A stretch of 64,000 nucleotides of DNA from Streptomyces sp. LBL (GTDB taxonomy: Bacteria; Actinomycetota; Actinomycetes; Streptomycetales; Streptomycetaceae), in the NCBI RefSeq assembly GCF_029893585.1, contig NZ_JARXYX010000003.1, positions 290,982-354,981 on the forward strand, read 5' to 3'. The first letter of the stretch is position 1. Every line of letters starts with the position of its first letter. Below are positions 44,160 through 52,812 of this stretch, one piece after another. The notes under the pieces were generated by a model that ran no database searches, was not told the DNA's origin, and saw only the letters and a list, made by a program, of their open reading frames with translations. Both the position numbers and the translations under genes were made by a program.

Positions 44160-45017
44160 ATGACAGCACTCCTCGCCCTGGCGACCAGCCTGCTGTGGGG
44201 GCTGGCCGACTTCGGCGGCGGACTGCTGACCCGGCGGATACCGGCGCTCACGGTGGTCGTCGTCTCCCAGGTGATCGCGGCGGTCGTGCTCGGCGCGATC
44301 GTGGTGGCCACCGGCGGCTGGAGCGAGGCCGGACCGCGGCTGTGGTTCGCGGGCGCGGCGGGCCTGGCGGGCCCGGTGGCGATGATCTGCTTCTACAAGG
44401 CGCTCGCCCAGGGCCCGATGGGTGTCGTCTCCCCGCTGGCCACCCTCGGCGTGGCGGTTCCCGTGAGCGTGGGCCTCTTCCTCGGCGAGCGTCCCGGACT
44501 CGTGCAGGTCGCGGGGATCGCGGTCGCCGTGACCGGTGTCGTCCTCGCCGGCGGACCGCACCTGCGGGGCGCCCCCGTGGAGCGGCGGACCATCGTCCTC
44601 ACGCTGGTCGCAGCCCTCGGCTTCGGCGCGGTGTTCGCCCTGATCGCCGAGGCGTCGACGACGGTCACCGGCCTGTTCCTCGCCCTGTTCGTACAGCGCG
44701 TGACCAATGTGGCCGTGGGCGGAGCCGCCCTGTACACCTCCGCGAAGCGGGGCGGCGCGGCCCTCCCGCCGGGCGGCTTCCCCTGGGCCGCGCTGCCGGC
44801 TCTCGGCTTCGTCGGCCTCGCGGACGTCGCGGCGAACGGCACGTACTCGGTCGCCGCCCAGCACGGCCCGGTCACCGTGGCCGCCGTCCTCGCCTCGCTC
44901 TACCCGGTGGTGACGGCCCTGGCCGCCCGCGGCTTCCTCAGCGAACGCCTGCGGGCGATCCAGGCGGCGGGGGCCGGACTCGCCCTCGTCGGCACGCTGT
45001 TGCTGGCGGCGGGGTAG
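44160..45017 (+). CDS. EamA/DMT-superfamily transporter
   Basis: 285 residues from the ATG at 44160 (GAGG upstream); the frame upstream is open but antisense to the regulator. Ten hydrophobic segments in two halves: 'ALLALATSLLWGLADFGGGLL' opens half one, 'IVLTLVAALGFGAVFALIAEA' opens half two, each with an EamA signature ('LGVAVPVSVGLFLGERPG' and 'LYPVVTALAARGFLSERL'). The family exports amino acids or metabolites. Divergence from an XRE-cupin regulator suggests ligand-induced export. Confidence 0.9.
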   Translation: MTALLALATSLLWGLADFGGGLLTRRIPALTVVVVSQVIAAVVLGAIVVATGGWSEAGPRLWFAGAAGLAGPVAMICFYKALAQGPMGVVSPLATLGVAVPVSVGLFLGERPGLVQVAGIAVAVTGVVLAGGPHLRGAPVERRTIVLTLVAALGFGAVFALIAEASTTVTGLFLALFVQRVTNVAVGGAALYTSAKRGGAALPPGGFPWAALPALGFVGLADVAANGTYSVAAQHGPVTVAAVLASLYPVVTALAARGFLSERLRAIQAAGAGLALVGTLLLAAG

Positions 45018-45055
45018 CCGGAGGGTCACCGGACAACCGGCGCGGAACGGGGCCT

Positions 45056-45097
45056 CGGCCAGGCGCCGACCAGCCGTCGGCCAGGCGCCGACCAGCT
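45056..45097. repeat. 20-bp direct repeat, 2 copies
   Basis: TCGGCCAGGCGCCGACCAGC at 45056-45075 and 45078-45097, between convergent genes; looser copies extend into the 3' end of the acyltransferase gene. Confidence 0.9.
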
Positions 45098-45109
45098 GTC
45101 GGCCGGCCA

Positions 45110-45928
45110 TCAGTCAGGCGCCGACCCGGCATGGGGCAGCCGTCGGCCAGGCATCGGCCAGGCGTCGGCGTCCAGCTCCGCGAGCCGGGCCACGTCCTCC
45201 TCGTCCAGGTCCGCCAGCTTCACCAGTTGTTCGGGGGTGACGCCCTCGGGGATCGGCACCGGGGGCGGGGTCCTCAGCGGCGGCTGCCAGCCGTCGGCCG
45301 GAGTCCACCGCCGTACGACCCGTGCGGGCGCCCCCGCCACCACCGCGTGGTCGGGCACCGCTCCGCGTACGACGGCGCCGGCCGCGACGACCACGTTCCG
45401 CCCGATCCGCGCCCCCGGCAGGATGACCGCGCCGGTCCCGACCCAGCAGCCCGGCCCTATCTCCACCGGCTCCATCCGCGGCCACTGCTTGCCGATGGGT
45501 TCGTGCGGATCGTCGTACGAGTGGTTCGTGGACGTGACGTAGACGTACGGCCCGAAGTAGCAGTCGCTGCCGATGGTGACCGTCGTGTCGGCGATGACGT
45601 GACTGCCCCGGCCGAGAACGACCCCGTCGCCTATGCGCAGGATCGGGTCGGGACCGAGATCCAGGTCGGGCATCAGACCGGCGGTCAGGGTGACCTGTTC
45701 CCCGACAATGCAGTGAGCGCCCAGTTGGATCCAGGGTTCGCCGAAGACCGTGCCGAGCGGGAAGGCGAGGCGGGTGCCCGTGCCCAGGGCGCCGAAGCGG
45801 AAGCGGCCCGGGTGGTCGGCGGTGACGGAGCCGGTGCGCTGCACCCAGGCCCAGCCCGTGTGCACGGCCCGCTGGACCGCCCGGCGCCGCCATGATGAGA
45901 ACGTGTTCTTGCGCTTCGGCACCCGCAC
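45110..45928 (-). CDS. Left-handed beta-helix acyltransferase (hexapeptide repeat)
   Basis: About 272 residues from a GTG at 45928 ('VRVPKRKNTFSSW'); other starts within 60 bases are possible. Hexapeptide repeats run from ~75 to 225 ('IQLGAHCIVGEQVTLTAG', 'ILRIGDGVVLGRGSHVIADTTVTIGSDCYFG', 'VEIGPGCWVGTGAVILPGARIGRNVVVAAGAVV'). The catalytic His of NodL/LacA/Maa-type acetyltransferases is likely in 'VTSTNHSYDDP'. It probably O-acetylates or otherwise acylates a sugar. The C-terminal ~50 residues ('EGVTPEQLVKLADLDEEDVARL') are an extra acidic tail. Confidence 0.82.
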   Translation of the reverse strand: MRVPKRKNTFSSWRRRAVQRAVHTGWAWVQRTGSVTADHPGRFRFGALGTGTRLAFPLGTVFGEPWIQLGAHCIVGEQVTLTAGLMPDLDLGPDPILRIGDGVVLGRGSHVIADTTVTIGSDCYFGPYVYVTSTNHSYDDPHEPIGKQWPRMEPVEIGPGCWVGTGAVILPGARIGRNVVVAAGAVVRGAVPDHAVVAGAPARVVRRWTPADGWQPPLRTPPPVPIPEGVTPEQLVKLADLDEEDVARLAELDADAWPMPGRRLPHAGSAPD

Positions 45929-46016
45929 ACCGTACTCAGCGTGACGTCGACCGATGAGTTCGAGAGGCTGTGATCTTCGCCCCACCCGGTGGCGTACGGT
46001 GCCCGTTGCGCGGTGA

Positions 46017-46200
46017 TCCGGCGCGGGTTCACTCGTCGCCGCGCACGCGTTGGTGCCGCAGGGGATGGCGGTGCCGCCGGGGTCACTGGTGGGGGGTGTG
46101 CCGGCGAAGGTGAGGCGGGAGCTGACGGGGGAGGAGCGTCAGGGGGTGACGCTGAACGGCACGCGGTACGCGGAGTTGGGGAAGGCCCACAGCGAGTTGC
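46017..46200 (+). pseudogene. C-terminal fragment of a gamma-carbonic anhydrase-like protein
   Basis: After an in-frame TGA at 46014, the plus strand reads 'GAGSLVAAHALVPQGMAVPP', 'GSLVGGVPAKVRREL' and 'LNGTRYAELGKAHSELH', the standard C-terminus of gamma-CA/PaaY-like hexapeptide proteins. The N-terminal ~110 residues are gone and there is no proper start or stop; the frame runs into the DedA gene on the other strand. It is a dead relic. Confidence 0.7.
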
Positions 46201-46215
46201 ACGGGGACTTAGGTC

Positions 46216-46869
46216 TCAGTCCGCCGGGACGGGCTCCGGGTCGGCTTCGGCCGCCTGCTTGTCGGCCGTCGCCTTCTTGGCCTTGCGCTTCAGCACCAGC
46301 ATCGACGTCAGCCCCACCAGCACCGCCGCCACCAGGCCCAGCCACGAGAACCGCTTCAGCCACGACTCCGCGACGATGCCGACGTAGTAGATGACCGCGG
46401 TCGTCCCGCCTGCCCAGATGATGCCGCCGAGCACGTTGGCGATCAGGAATTTCCAGTACGGCATCCGCAGCACACCCGCCAGCGGCCCAGCGAAAATCCG
46501 CAGCAGGGCGACGAAGCGGCCGAAGAAGACGGCCCACATGCCCCACTTCTGGAAGGACCGCTCGGCGGTGGCGATGTGTCCCTCGCCGAAGTGCTTGGGA
46601 AACTTCCTGCCGAGCCAGGCGAGCAGCGGCCGGCCGCCCTTGCGGCCGATGGCGTAGCCGATGGAGTCGCCGACGATCGCGCCGAGGCTGGCGCAGACGC
46701 CGAGGATCACCGGGTCGATGCCCGTGTTCTGCGAGGACAGCAGCGCGGCGGAGACCAGGATGATCTCGCCGGGCAGTGGGATGCCCACGCTCTCCAGGCC
46801 GATGACCAGTCCCACGAGGGCGTAGACGGCTGCCGCGGGCACCGTGTCGAGCCAGTCCTGGACGTGCAA
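46216..46869 (-). CDS. DedA-family membrane protein
   Basis: 217 residues. 'ALVGLVIGLESVGIPLPGEIILVSAALLS' with the Glu in 'PGEI', the 'GDSIGYAIGRKGG' glycine motif, and 'FFGRFVALLRIFAGPLAGVLRMPYWKF' with the conserved FxRFxPxxR-like block are diagnostic of DedA/SNARE-associated proteins (undecaprenyl-phosphate or PE flippases in recent work). Four to five TM helices, then a basic-acidic tail (KRKAKKATADKQAAEADPEP). Confidence 0.92.
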   Translation of the reverse strand: MHVQDWLDTVPAAAVYALVGLVIGLESVGIPLPGEIILVSAALLSSQNTGIDPVILGVCASLGAIVGDSIGYAIGRKGGRPLLAWLGRKFPKHFGEGHIATAERSFQKWGMWAVFFGRFVALLRIFAGPLAGVLRMPYWKFLIANVLGGIIWAGGTTAVIYYVGIVAESWLKRFSWLGLVAAVLVGLTSMLVLKRKAKKATADKQAAEADPEPVPAD

Positions 46870-47095
46870 AGCCGGTTCCTCCCCTGTCGCTTTCCCTGCA
46901 TCCCCCGGCGTGCGCCCCGGCCGGACACCCGCCGGGAAAGCCTACCGGGTCACCGGGAGCCCTCGGTCTCGCGCCGGTCGCACGGCTGCCTGTGTCAGCC
47001 GCGCACATCCTGACGGGGGCGTGCGGCGCGGTGGCGTGTGGAGCGGTGGCGTGCCGGGGGACGCCAGGGCCGAGGGACGCCAAGGCCGGGGGACG
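46870..47095. other. Intergenic region with 16-bp repeats
   Basis: 226 bases between DedA and the ricin-domain gene. From 47058, units GGGACGCCAGGGCCGA (47058-47073), GGGACGCCAAGGCCGG (47074-47089) and a partial third that overlaps the downstream gene's stop codon. Near 47029-47055, 'gcggtggcgtg' occurs twice. No gene seen. Confidence 0.6.
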
Positions 47096-49033
47096 CTAAG
47101 GGAGGACGGAGCCGAGGCCGGTGGTGACCTCAGCGTTGGCCTCGGTGCCGACCTCGGTAACCGGCACTGTGGTAACCGGCACCGTGGTGGCCGACGCTGT
47201 GGTGGCCCTCGGGACGGTCGGCACCGCGTCGCCCACGGCGTCGCCCGCGTGGGTGCCGGCCTCCCCGGTCGGAGCCGGCGGCTCGGGTGCGGTGCGGTGA
47301 TCGACCTCGGCAACCCGTGTCCTGTACTGATCCGGCGGATTCTGGGACGTCTCGACCGACGAGGGCTGGGGCGTGGCGGGCGGCGCCAGAGCCCCGGGGG
47401 TTCGGCGCAGTGGGCCCGCGCCGGGGGACGACGGGGCGGACCTCGGCGCGTCGGGCGGCGCGGCCGGACCGCCCTGTGTGCCCGTGCCCGGCAGCCACTC
47501 CCCCTGCGGCGAGCCGGTCAGGCCGTTCGCGGTGTCCAGCACCCACCGCTGTCCGGCGGATCCGTCCCGTTCGGCCACGACCACACTCCGGCCCGGTCCA
47601 GCGGCGACGAGCAGCCCGTCGCCCCGGCGCAGCAGGAGTTCGCCCCGCACCGTCAAGTCGTAGCGGACCTCGCCTGCGTGCACCAAGCAGTCGGCCAGGA
47701 CCACGGTGCCTTCGTCGGCGTCGGCATCGAGACAGAGAGTGGGGGCGGCAGCGGACCGCAGCAGTCCGTCGTCCTGGTACGACCACTGCTGGGAGCCGGC
47801 CGACGAGCACGCCGCCAGGACGGCTGCGGTGCCGTTGCCGGGGCGGCCGCCGCGCGGACCGAGGCAGAGTCCGGCCGGTGGGACGCGGAGCCTGCCGTGC
47901 CCGACCTCGACGGGGTTTCCGACGGAGGCGGCGGACCGAGACTCGTCGGTGGACGAGCCGTCGGTCGGCCCTGGGGAGACGGAGTTGCCGCTCACGGCTC
48001 CCCAGGTGGCGCCGGGCGTGGGAACACCGCCCTCGTGGGACCGGCTCCTGGCGACGAGTACGGTCGCGAGGAGGGCGAGGGAGGTGAGGCCCGCGCCCAC
48101 GAGTACGGCCTTGGTGTGCCGGCGGGCCGGGCGGAGCCGCCCGGATGCGGGGCGGTGCCGTCCGCCGGGCCTCAGCCGTTCGGTCGGGCGAGCGGATCGC
48201 GTCCCCTGGGCGGTAGCTCGGCCGGGCCGGGAGTCGAGATAGCGGCGGGCGCCCCAGCCGAGCATGGTTTCGGCGAGCAGTACGTCCAGACCGCCCTCGA
48301 AATGGTTGAGCTGCTCCGCTGCGTGACGGCAGTAGCGGCAGGCCATCAGATGCCGCTGGACATCGGGCAGCAAGGTCCCGCCGCGGCGCATGGGCACGTC
48401 GAGGAGGCGGTTGTAGAAGCGGCATTCCTGGGTGGGCGCGAGTTCCCGGTGGGCCCGAACACAGCCCGCCCGGAATTGTTCACGTGCCTGCTCCAGCGCG
48501 GCCGTCGCCCTGACTGTGTCCACCCCGAGAAGACCCGCCGGTACGGATATGGGCTCGGCCTCGACCTCGGTGTGCCACAGCAGGCATTGGGAGGCTCCGG
48601 GAAGGGCGCGGAATGCGCGCTCGGCGAGCTGCCGCCTTTCGGGGGTGACCGCCCTTGCGGCACGCAGTCCGCGACCGCCGGTCGTTTTGCGGAGTTCCGG
48701 CAGCACGGCGGAAATTCCGTCGTCCGCGGCCCACTCCTTCACGGTGTCCCGTACCGCCCCGAGGAGGTGGGGCCGTACGGCAGCGCCGCCCGTCCGTCCG
48801 AGCACCCCGTGGAACGCGGCCGCGGTCGCCGTGGACGCCGAATCCGCAGAAGAGGCCAGGCAGATGACCGCGTAGTCATGCGCCGCCCGCCAGTGCCGGG
48901 CCATCAGCAGCGCGACGGCATGGGTGTCCGCGGTGACGCCGCCCAACCGGGCGACGAGTTCGTGGTCGGACTCCGCGGGGCTCGCTCCCGGCCGGGGCGG
49001 GTACGGGGGGCGGGGTGGGTGGGGGGATTGCAC
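47096..49033 (-). CDS. Sigma-like / zinc anti-sigma / TM / ricin-type beta-trefoil fusion
   Basis: 645 residues from a GTG at 49033 with GGAAGGAAG upstream; an ATG at 49111 has no good site. Order: ECF sigma region-2-like helices (~15-75, 'DHELVARLGGVTADTHAVALLMARHWRAAHDYAV'), a region-4-like segment (~135-190, 'LRAARAVTPERRQLAERAFRALPGASQCLLWHTEVE' style), a zinc anti-sigma motif HxxxCxxC ('RHLMACRYC', ~245), one TM helix (~320, 'AVLVGAGLTSLALLATVLVA'), then a ricin B-type trefoil (~400-520; QxW-like 'GSQQWSY' and 'GQRWVL') and a Pro/Thr-rich tail. The topology puts the lectin domain outside and the sigma-like part inside. Ligand unknown. Confidence 0.75.
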   Translation of the reverse strand: MQSPHPPRPPYPPRPGASPAESDHELVARLGGVTADTHAVALLMARHWRAAHDYAVICLASSADSASTATAAAFHGVLGRTGGAAVRPHLLGAVRDTVKEWAADDGISAVLPELRKTTGGRGLRAARAVTPERRQLAERAFRALPGASQCLLWHTEVEAEPISVPAGLLGVDTVRATAALEQAREQFRAGCVRAHRELAPTQECRFYNRLLDVPMRRGGTLLPDVQRHLMACRYCRHAAEQLNHFEGGLDVLLAETMLGWGARRYLDSRPGRATAQGTRSARPTERLRPGGRHRPASGRLRPARRHTKAVLVGAGLTSLALLATVLVARSRSHEGGVPTPGATWGAVSGNSVSPGPTDGSSTDESRSAASVGNPVEVGHGRLRVPPAGLCLGPRGGRPGNGTAAVLAACSSAGSQQWSYQDDGLLRSAAAPTLCLDADADEGTVVLADCLVHAGEVRYDLTVRGELLLRRGDGLLVAAGPGRSVVVAERDGSAGQRWVLDTANGLTGSPQGEWLPGTGTQGGPAAPPDAPRSAPSSPGAGPLRRTPGALAPPATPQPSSVETSQNPPDQYRTRVAEVDHRTAPEPPAPTGEAGTHAGDAVGDAVPTVPRATTASATTVPVTTVPVTEVGTEANAEVTTGLGSVLP

Positions 49034-49428
49034 TGGACCATCTTCCTTCCAAGCCGCACGACGGCATGCCGCATACGCGTCCGTGAGAAAGCAGGTGCCT
49101 GATCGGTGCATACCTGTGCCGCGTCAGGTGCGGGGCGTTTTGTGAGTGATCAACTACGCGCCGCCCACGTTCGCACAATTGACGCACGAGAAACAAGAAG
49201 TTCAAGTGAATCATGTTCAAAACGCAGAAATTTCAGAAAAGTTACCGACGGTACCCGCACCTGCATTCGAAAAACCCGGAACTGGCTCGTCAAGTTGTGT
49301 GCGACGCAAGCCCGTTGGCACACACAATCTCCCCTCGCCGGACCCATCCCACAGCGGACACAGACCCTTACGGCTGCGCGCGGCCGTCGAGCCAGGCATC
49401 GAGCCAGGCATCGAGCCAGGCATCGAGC
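49034..49428. other. Intergenic region, AT-rich centre and 12-bp repeat
   Basis: 395 bases. GC drops at ~49140-49290, which should hold the divergent promoter of the ricin-domain gene. GAGCCAGGCATC is repeated exactly three times (49389-49400, 49401-49412, 49413-49424) plus GAGCC. No supported gene. Confidence 0.6.
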
Positions 49429-49620
49429 CGACCGAAGTGCGACTCGGACGGCAAGGCGCCGACCTTCGCCGTCAAGGGCACCGACGGCGGTTTCGCGTCC
49501 TGGTCGTTCGTCGGTGCCGCCGGGGTCGGTGAGGATGCCCGGGACGTCACGATCGAGCAGATCATGAAGTCCGTACGCATCTGCCACCCCTGGACGAACG
49601 CTGAATTGCTACGTCCCTGA
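49429..49620 (+). pseudogene. C-terminal remnant of a paralogue of the next gene
   Basis: The frame ending at 49620 reads 'CDSDGKAPTFAVKGTDGGFA', 'SWSFVGAAGVGEDARDVT', 'IEQIMKSVRICHP'. This aligns along its length with the last ~50 residues of the protein at 49671-50711 ('CVTDGKAITFGFKNAAGDYV', 'SWNFYGAKGVKEEV', 'KETIMKILSTVRLHG'). The N-terminal part is missing and replaced by the 12-bp repeat. It is a decayed tandem duplicate. Confidence 0.7.
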
Positions 49621-49670
49621 CAAGGAAAAGTGGCCGAATCGCGTCTCTGTCGGGACTAGGCTGGCTACCC

Positions 49671-50711
49671 ATGTGGCCAGGACAGCAGCAGCCGCCCGGG
49701 GGCGAGCAGAACCCGCAGCAGCAGAACAACCCGTACCAGCAGCCGGGTTACCAGCAGCCGAATCCGTATCAGCAGCCGGGATTCCAGCAGCCCGGCCAGC
49801 AGTCCGGATACCAGCAGCCCAACCCGTACGCCCAGCAGCAGCCGCCCGCGTGGGGCGCGCCCACGGTTCCGGTCGGTGCGCCCAAGCCACCGTCCGGCGG
49901 TGGCGGAAACCGGACGAAGGTGGTCGCGATCGTGGCGGCCCTGGCGGTGGTCGTGACGGCCGGTGTGACCGGATTCCTGGTGCTGGGCGGGGACAAGGAC
50001 GACGACGCGGACGGGGGCAAGCACGCGAAGCCGTCGGCGAGCACGTCGACCGAGCCGAGCGCGTCCGCTTCCGCCTCCGAGGACAACCCGCGGGGCGGTG
50101 CCGGGGAGCAGGCCACGGTCAAGGGCTGGAAGATCGTCGTGAACCCCAAGTGGGGTACGGCCTTCGACGTGCCGGCGGACTGGGAGGTGCGGTCCCCGGA
50201 CTCGGCGGTCGCCTTCGAGGAGGAGAACTCCGACGACCTCAAGCCGATCATCACGATGTCGGCGCCGGCGATCCTCAAGTCCAACTGGTGCGCGTCCGAC
50301 GACGACAAGGACGGCCGCACCGACACCATGTCGCTGGCCGCGACGGGCACCAAGGGCGCCAACGGCGCCAAGAACAGCGACGAGGTAGCGCTGAACACCC
50401 CGGCCTGGTGGGTCTACGGCGGGTACACCCAGCCGGACAGGAAGAGCATCACGGTCGCCAAGAAGGCCACGCCTTACACCACCGCGTCCGGCGTCAAGGG
50501 CAGTTACTCCTGGGCGTCCTCGGCCGGCACACCCGCCAAGGGCACGTGCGTGACCGACGGCAAGGCGATCACGTTCGGCTTCAAGAACGCGGCCGGCGAC
50601 TATGTGTCGTGGAACTTCTACGGGGCCAAGGGTGTCAAGGAAGAGGTCTCCAAGGAGACCATCATGAAGATCCTCAGCACGGTACGGCTGCACGGGAACC
50701 CGACGGGCTGA
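49671..50711 (+). CDS. Membrane protein with Gln/Pro/Tyr-rich N-terminus, unknown function
   Basis: 346 residues. The first ~75 residues are low-complexity, built from YQQPNPYQQPGF-like units; one TM helix follows (~83-103, 'VVAIVAALAVVVTAGVTGFLVLGG'), then an acidic/Ser-rich spacer and a soluble domain (~145-346) predicted outside, with two Cys ('NWCASDD' and 'KGTCVTDG') that could form a disulfide. This architecture is common in Streptomyces (cytoplasmic disordered PQ tail, TM, extracellular domain). No named domain recognised. A truncated paralogue precedes it. Confidence 0.8.
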   Translation: MWPGQQQPPGGEQNPQQQNNPYQQPGYQQPNPYQQPGFQQPGQQSGYQQPNPYAQQQPPAWGAPTVPVGAPKPPSGGGGNRTKVVAIVAALAVVVTAGVTGFLVLGGDKDDDADGGKHAKPSASTSTEPSASASASEDNPRGGAGEQATVKGWKIVVNPKWGTAFDVPADWEVRSPDSAVAFEEENSDDLKPIITMSAPAILKSNWCASDDDKDGRTDTMSLAATGTKGANGAKNSDEVALNTPAWWVYGGYTQPDRKSITVAKKATPYTTASGVKGSYSWASSAGTPAKGTCVTDGKAITFGFKNAAGDYVSWNFYGAKGVKEEVSKETIMKILSTVRLHGNPTG

Positions 50712-50837
50712 ACGGTCCCCGGGGCGACTCGTACGGCTCAGCCCAACGGGTTCCGCTTCGAACCGGTTGCGGTCGGCCGGTAGGACGCGGGCGGGATGGG
50801 ACTTCCTCTCCATCGGCCATGGCGTGGTGGTTGCCGC

Positions 50838-50882
50838 CCGGACGTGCGCGGCCACGGAGTCCGGACGTGCGCGGCCACGGAG
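50838..50882. repeat. 22-bp direct repeat, 2 copies
   Basis: Identical 22-mers at 50838-50859 and 50861-50882, in the 240-base gap before the DUF1963 gene. The rest of this gap shows nothing. Confidence 0.9.
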
Positions 50883-50951
50883 CCTGGCCGTGCACCCCTT
50901 TGAACCTGAGCATCAGCATCACTGTCAGTGGTGCGTGACACGATCTCGGGC

Positions 50952-51731
50952 ATGGCGTTGATCGACGAGCGACTCGTCCACGAAGAGGCTGACGAACACG
51001 GCGTCCCCCGTGCTGTCGTCCAGGAGATGATGGCCCGCTCCCGCCCATGCCTCTACCTGGTGGGGTTCGAGAACCTGCCGCCGGACCGGAGGGAGAGCGC
51101 CCGGCCGGCCGCGCGAACGGGCGGGCTCCCCGCGCTGCCGGACGGGGTGGACTGGCCCGAGGGGAGAGAGCCGCTCGTGCTGACCGTCGACTGCGCTGCC
51201 CTGCCCCACCACGTCCTCGACATCGAACTGCCCGCAGATGGACACCTGTTGTTCTTCACCGACATCGAGTACCCGCCGGAGTCGTCCGTGGTCCTCCATG
51301 TCCCTGCCGGAGCACCGGCCACGGAGCACAGCGGCACCTACGCGTTGGACGGGGAGGCCATGCAGGTCAGGGTCTATGAACCGCACACCCTGTATCCCGT
51401 GGCCGGACTGACCCTCGACAACGACTGGCGCAGGGCCCCGCAGACCCGCGCGTTCCTGGCCGGCGACGGAGACGACGACGTGCTGGACCGTTTCGAGGAA
51501 GCCGTCCTCGAAACGGCCTCCGGCGGAATTGGTTCCGGCGTGTGCGTGCAGATCGGCGGGTTCTCCGACCCGTGGGACATGCCACCGGACGAGGGTGACC
51601 TCGTGCTCCTCGCGCAAATGCCCGGGCAGGCGATCGACTACAACGTCTACACCCTCAACCTGATCGTGGGCGCCCCGGAGGACATCGCCGCCCGAAGGTA
51701 CACCGACCTCCAGTACGACCAACAGTGCTGA
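50952..51731 (+). CDS. DUF1963 (YwqG-like) protein
   Basis: 259 residues from the ATG at 50952 ('MALIDERLVHEEADEHGVPR'); a GTG at 50928 is an alternative. 'TGGLPALPDGVDWP', 'PLVLTVDCAALP', 'GHLLFFTDIEY', 'GGIGSGVCVQIGGFSDPWDM' and 'DLVLLAQMPGQAIDYNVYTLNLIV' follow the DUF1963/YwqG pattern. The family has no assigned biochemical role, though it is frequent near toxin-immunity loci. Cytoplasmic. Confidence 0.82.
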   Translation: MALIDERLVHEEADEHGVPRAVVQEMMARSRPCLYLVGFENLPPDRRESARPAARTGGLPALPDGVDWPEGREPLVLTVDCAALPHHVLDIELPADGHLLFFTDIEYPPESSVVLHVPAGAPATEHSGTYALDGEAMQVRVYEPHTLYPVAGLTLDNDWRRAPQTRAFLAGDGDDDVLDRFEEAVLETASGGIGSGVCVQIGGFSDPWDMPPDEGDLVLLAQMPGQAIDYNVYTLNLIVGAPEDIAARRYTDLQYDQQC

Positions 51732-51752
51732 TGGGCGCTCCCGCACAGCCGG

Positions 51753-51773
51753 TTGCCTTACGTGGCAAGGCAA
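51753..51773. terminator. Small hairpin between convergent genes
   Basis: TTGCCTT-acgtggc-AAGGCAA, 7-bp perfect stem, between the DUF1963 gene (+) and spermidine-synthase-like gene (-). Confidence 0.5.
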
Positions 51774-51803
51774 AGCAATACACGTAGGCGAACCGGCAAG
51801 GGC

Positions 51804-52649
51804 TCATCCGATGCCGAACGCCCCGTCGGGGGGCTCGGGGGACGGTACGGCGTCCTCGTCCCGCACCGGCCGCACCCCGCCGATGAAGTCCCGCAGGGTG
51901 GGCCCGTGGTCGACGCGGGCGGGGAAGACGTCGGAGGCGGTGAGCCGGGCCAGAGCGGCCGTGTCGAGGGGGCGATGCGCGGCGACGAGCACGGCGTTGC
52001 CGAACCGGCGCCCGCGCAGTACGCCCGGCTCGGCGATCAGCGCCAGCTCCTCGAAGACCGTGCCGAAGGTGGCGAGTTGGGAGCGCAGGAAGGCGAAGGG
52101 CTTGGCGTCGGCGAGGTTGGCCAGGTAGACCCCGTCGCCGCGCAGGACCCGTGCGGCCTCACGGGCGTAGGCGACCGAGGTCAGGTGCGCCGGAACCCGC
52201 GAACCGCCGAAGACGTCGGCGACGAGCACGTCGGCCGAGTCCGCGGGCGCCGCCTCCAGCCAGGCGCGGGCGTCCGCCGTGTGCAGAACGGCACCCGCCC
52301 CGTCCGGCAGCGGAAGATGCTCCACGACCAGCTCCAGCAGGGCCCCGTCGGCCTCGACGACGTCCTGCCGGGAGCCGGGCCGGGTGACGGCCACATACCG
52401 GGGGAGGGTGAGCGCGCCCCCACCGAGGTGCAGCACGTCCAGCGGACGCCCCGGCTCGGCGACGACGTCCAGCACATGCCCGAGCCGCCGCGCGTACTCG
52501 AACTCCAGATGCTCCGGCTCGTCCAGGTCGACGTACGACTGCGGCGCCCCGTCCACCGTGAGCAGCCAGGCCCGCTTCCGGTCGACGTCGGGCATCAGCT
52601 TGGCGACCCCGTGATCGACGGTCCGGGTGACGGGGATGGGCTCGTTCAC
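51804..52649 (-). CDS. Spermidine synthase-like methyltransferase-fold protein
   Basis: 281 residues from a GTG at 52649 ('VNEPIPVTRTVDHGVAKLMP'); weak ribosome site, so the start is uncertain. 'TVDGAPQSYVDLDEPEHLEFEYARRLGHVLD' and 'DVLHLGGGALTLPRYVAVTRPGSRQDVVEAD' correspond to the polyamine-synthase N-strand and cofactor glycine motif; 'DVLVADVFGGSRVPAHLTS' to the catalytic Asp region. Stand-alone actinobacterial members of this type are annotated as spermidine synthase-like or fused proteins, often without speD nearby, so true polyamine synthesis is unproven. Confidence 0.8.
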   Translation of the reverse strand: MNEPIPVTRTVDHGVAKLMPDVDRKRAWLLTVDGAPQSYVDLDEPEHLEFEYARRLGHVLDVVAEPGRPLDVLHLGGGALTLPRYVAVTRPGSRQDVVEADGALLELVVEHLPLPDGAGAVLHTADARAWLEAAPADSADVLVADVFGGSRVPAHLTSVAYAREAARVLRGDGVYLANLADAKPFAFLRSQLATFGTVFEELALIAEPGVLRGRRFGNAVLVAAHRPLDTAALARLTASDVFPARVDHGPTLRDFIGGVRPVRDEDAVPSPEPPDGAFGIG

Positions 52650-52812
52650 CGTCTCATTGTGCCTGTGCGCCTCATTGTGGCTGTGTGCAGCACCCCGCAA
52701 GGGCCACCGGGCATGGGGCCCGGTGGCCGCGTGGGCGGTGCCAGGCACGCCGGCCCGGCAGCGCCCACGCACCGACACCCCCTCCCCTCACCCCACGCAC
52801 GGACGCCCGCCC

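Noticed and set aside
51804..52649. True polyamine biosynthesis gene (speE)
   Set aside because: The fold fits, but no decarboxylase or speD neighbour is present and free-standing relatives often have other roles; only a family-level call is made.
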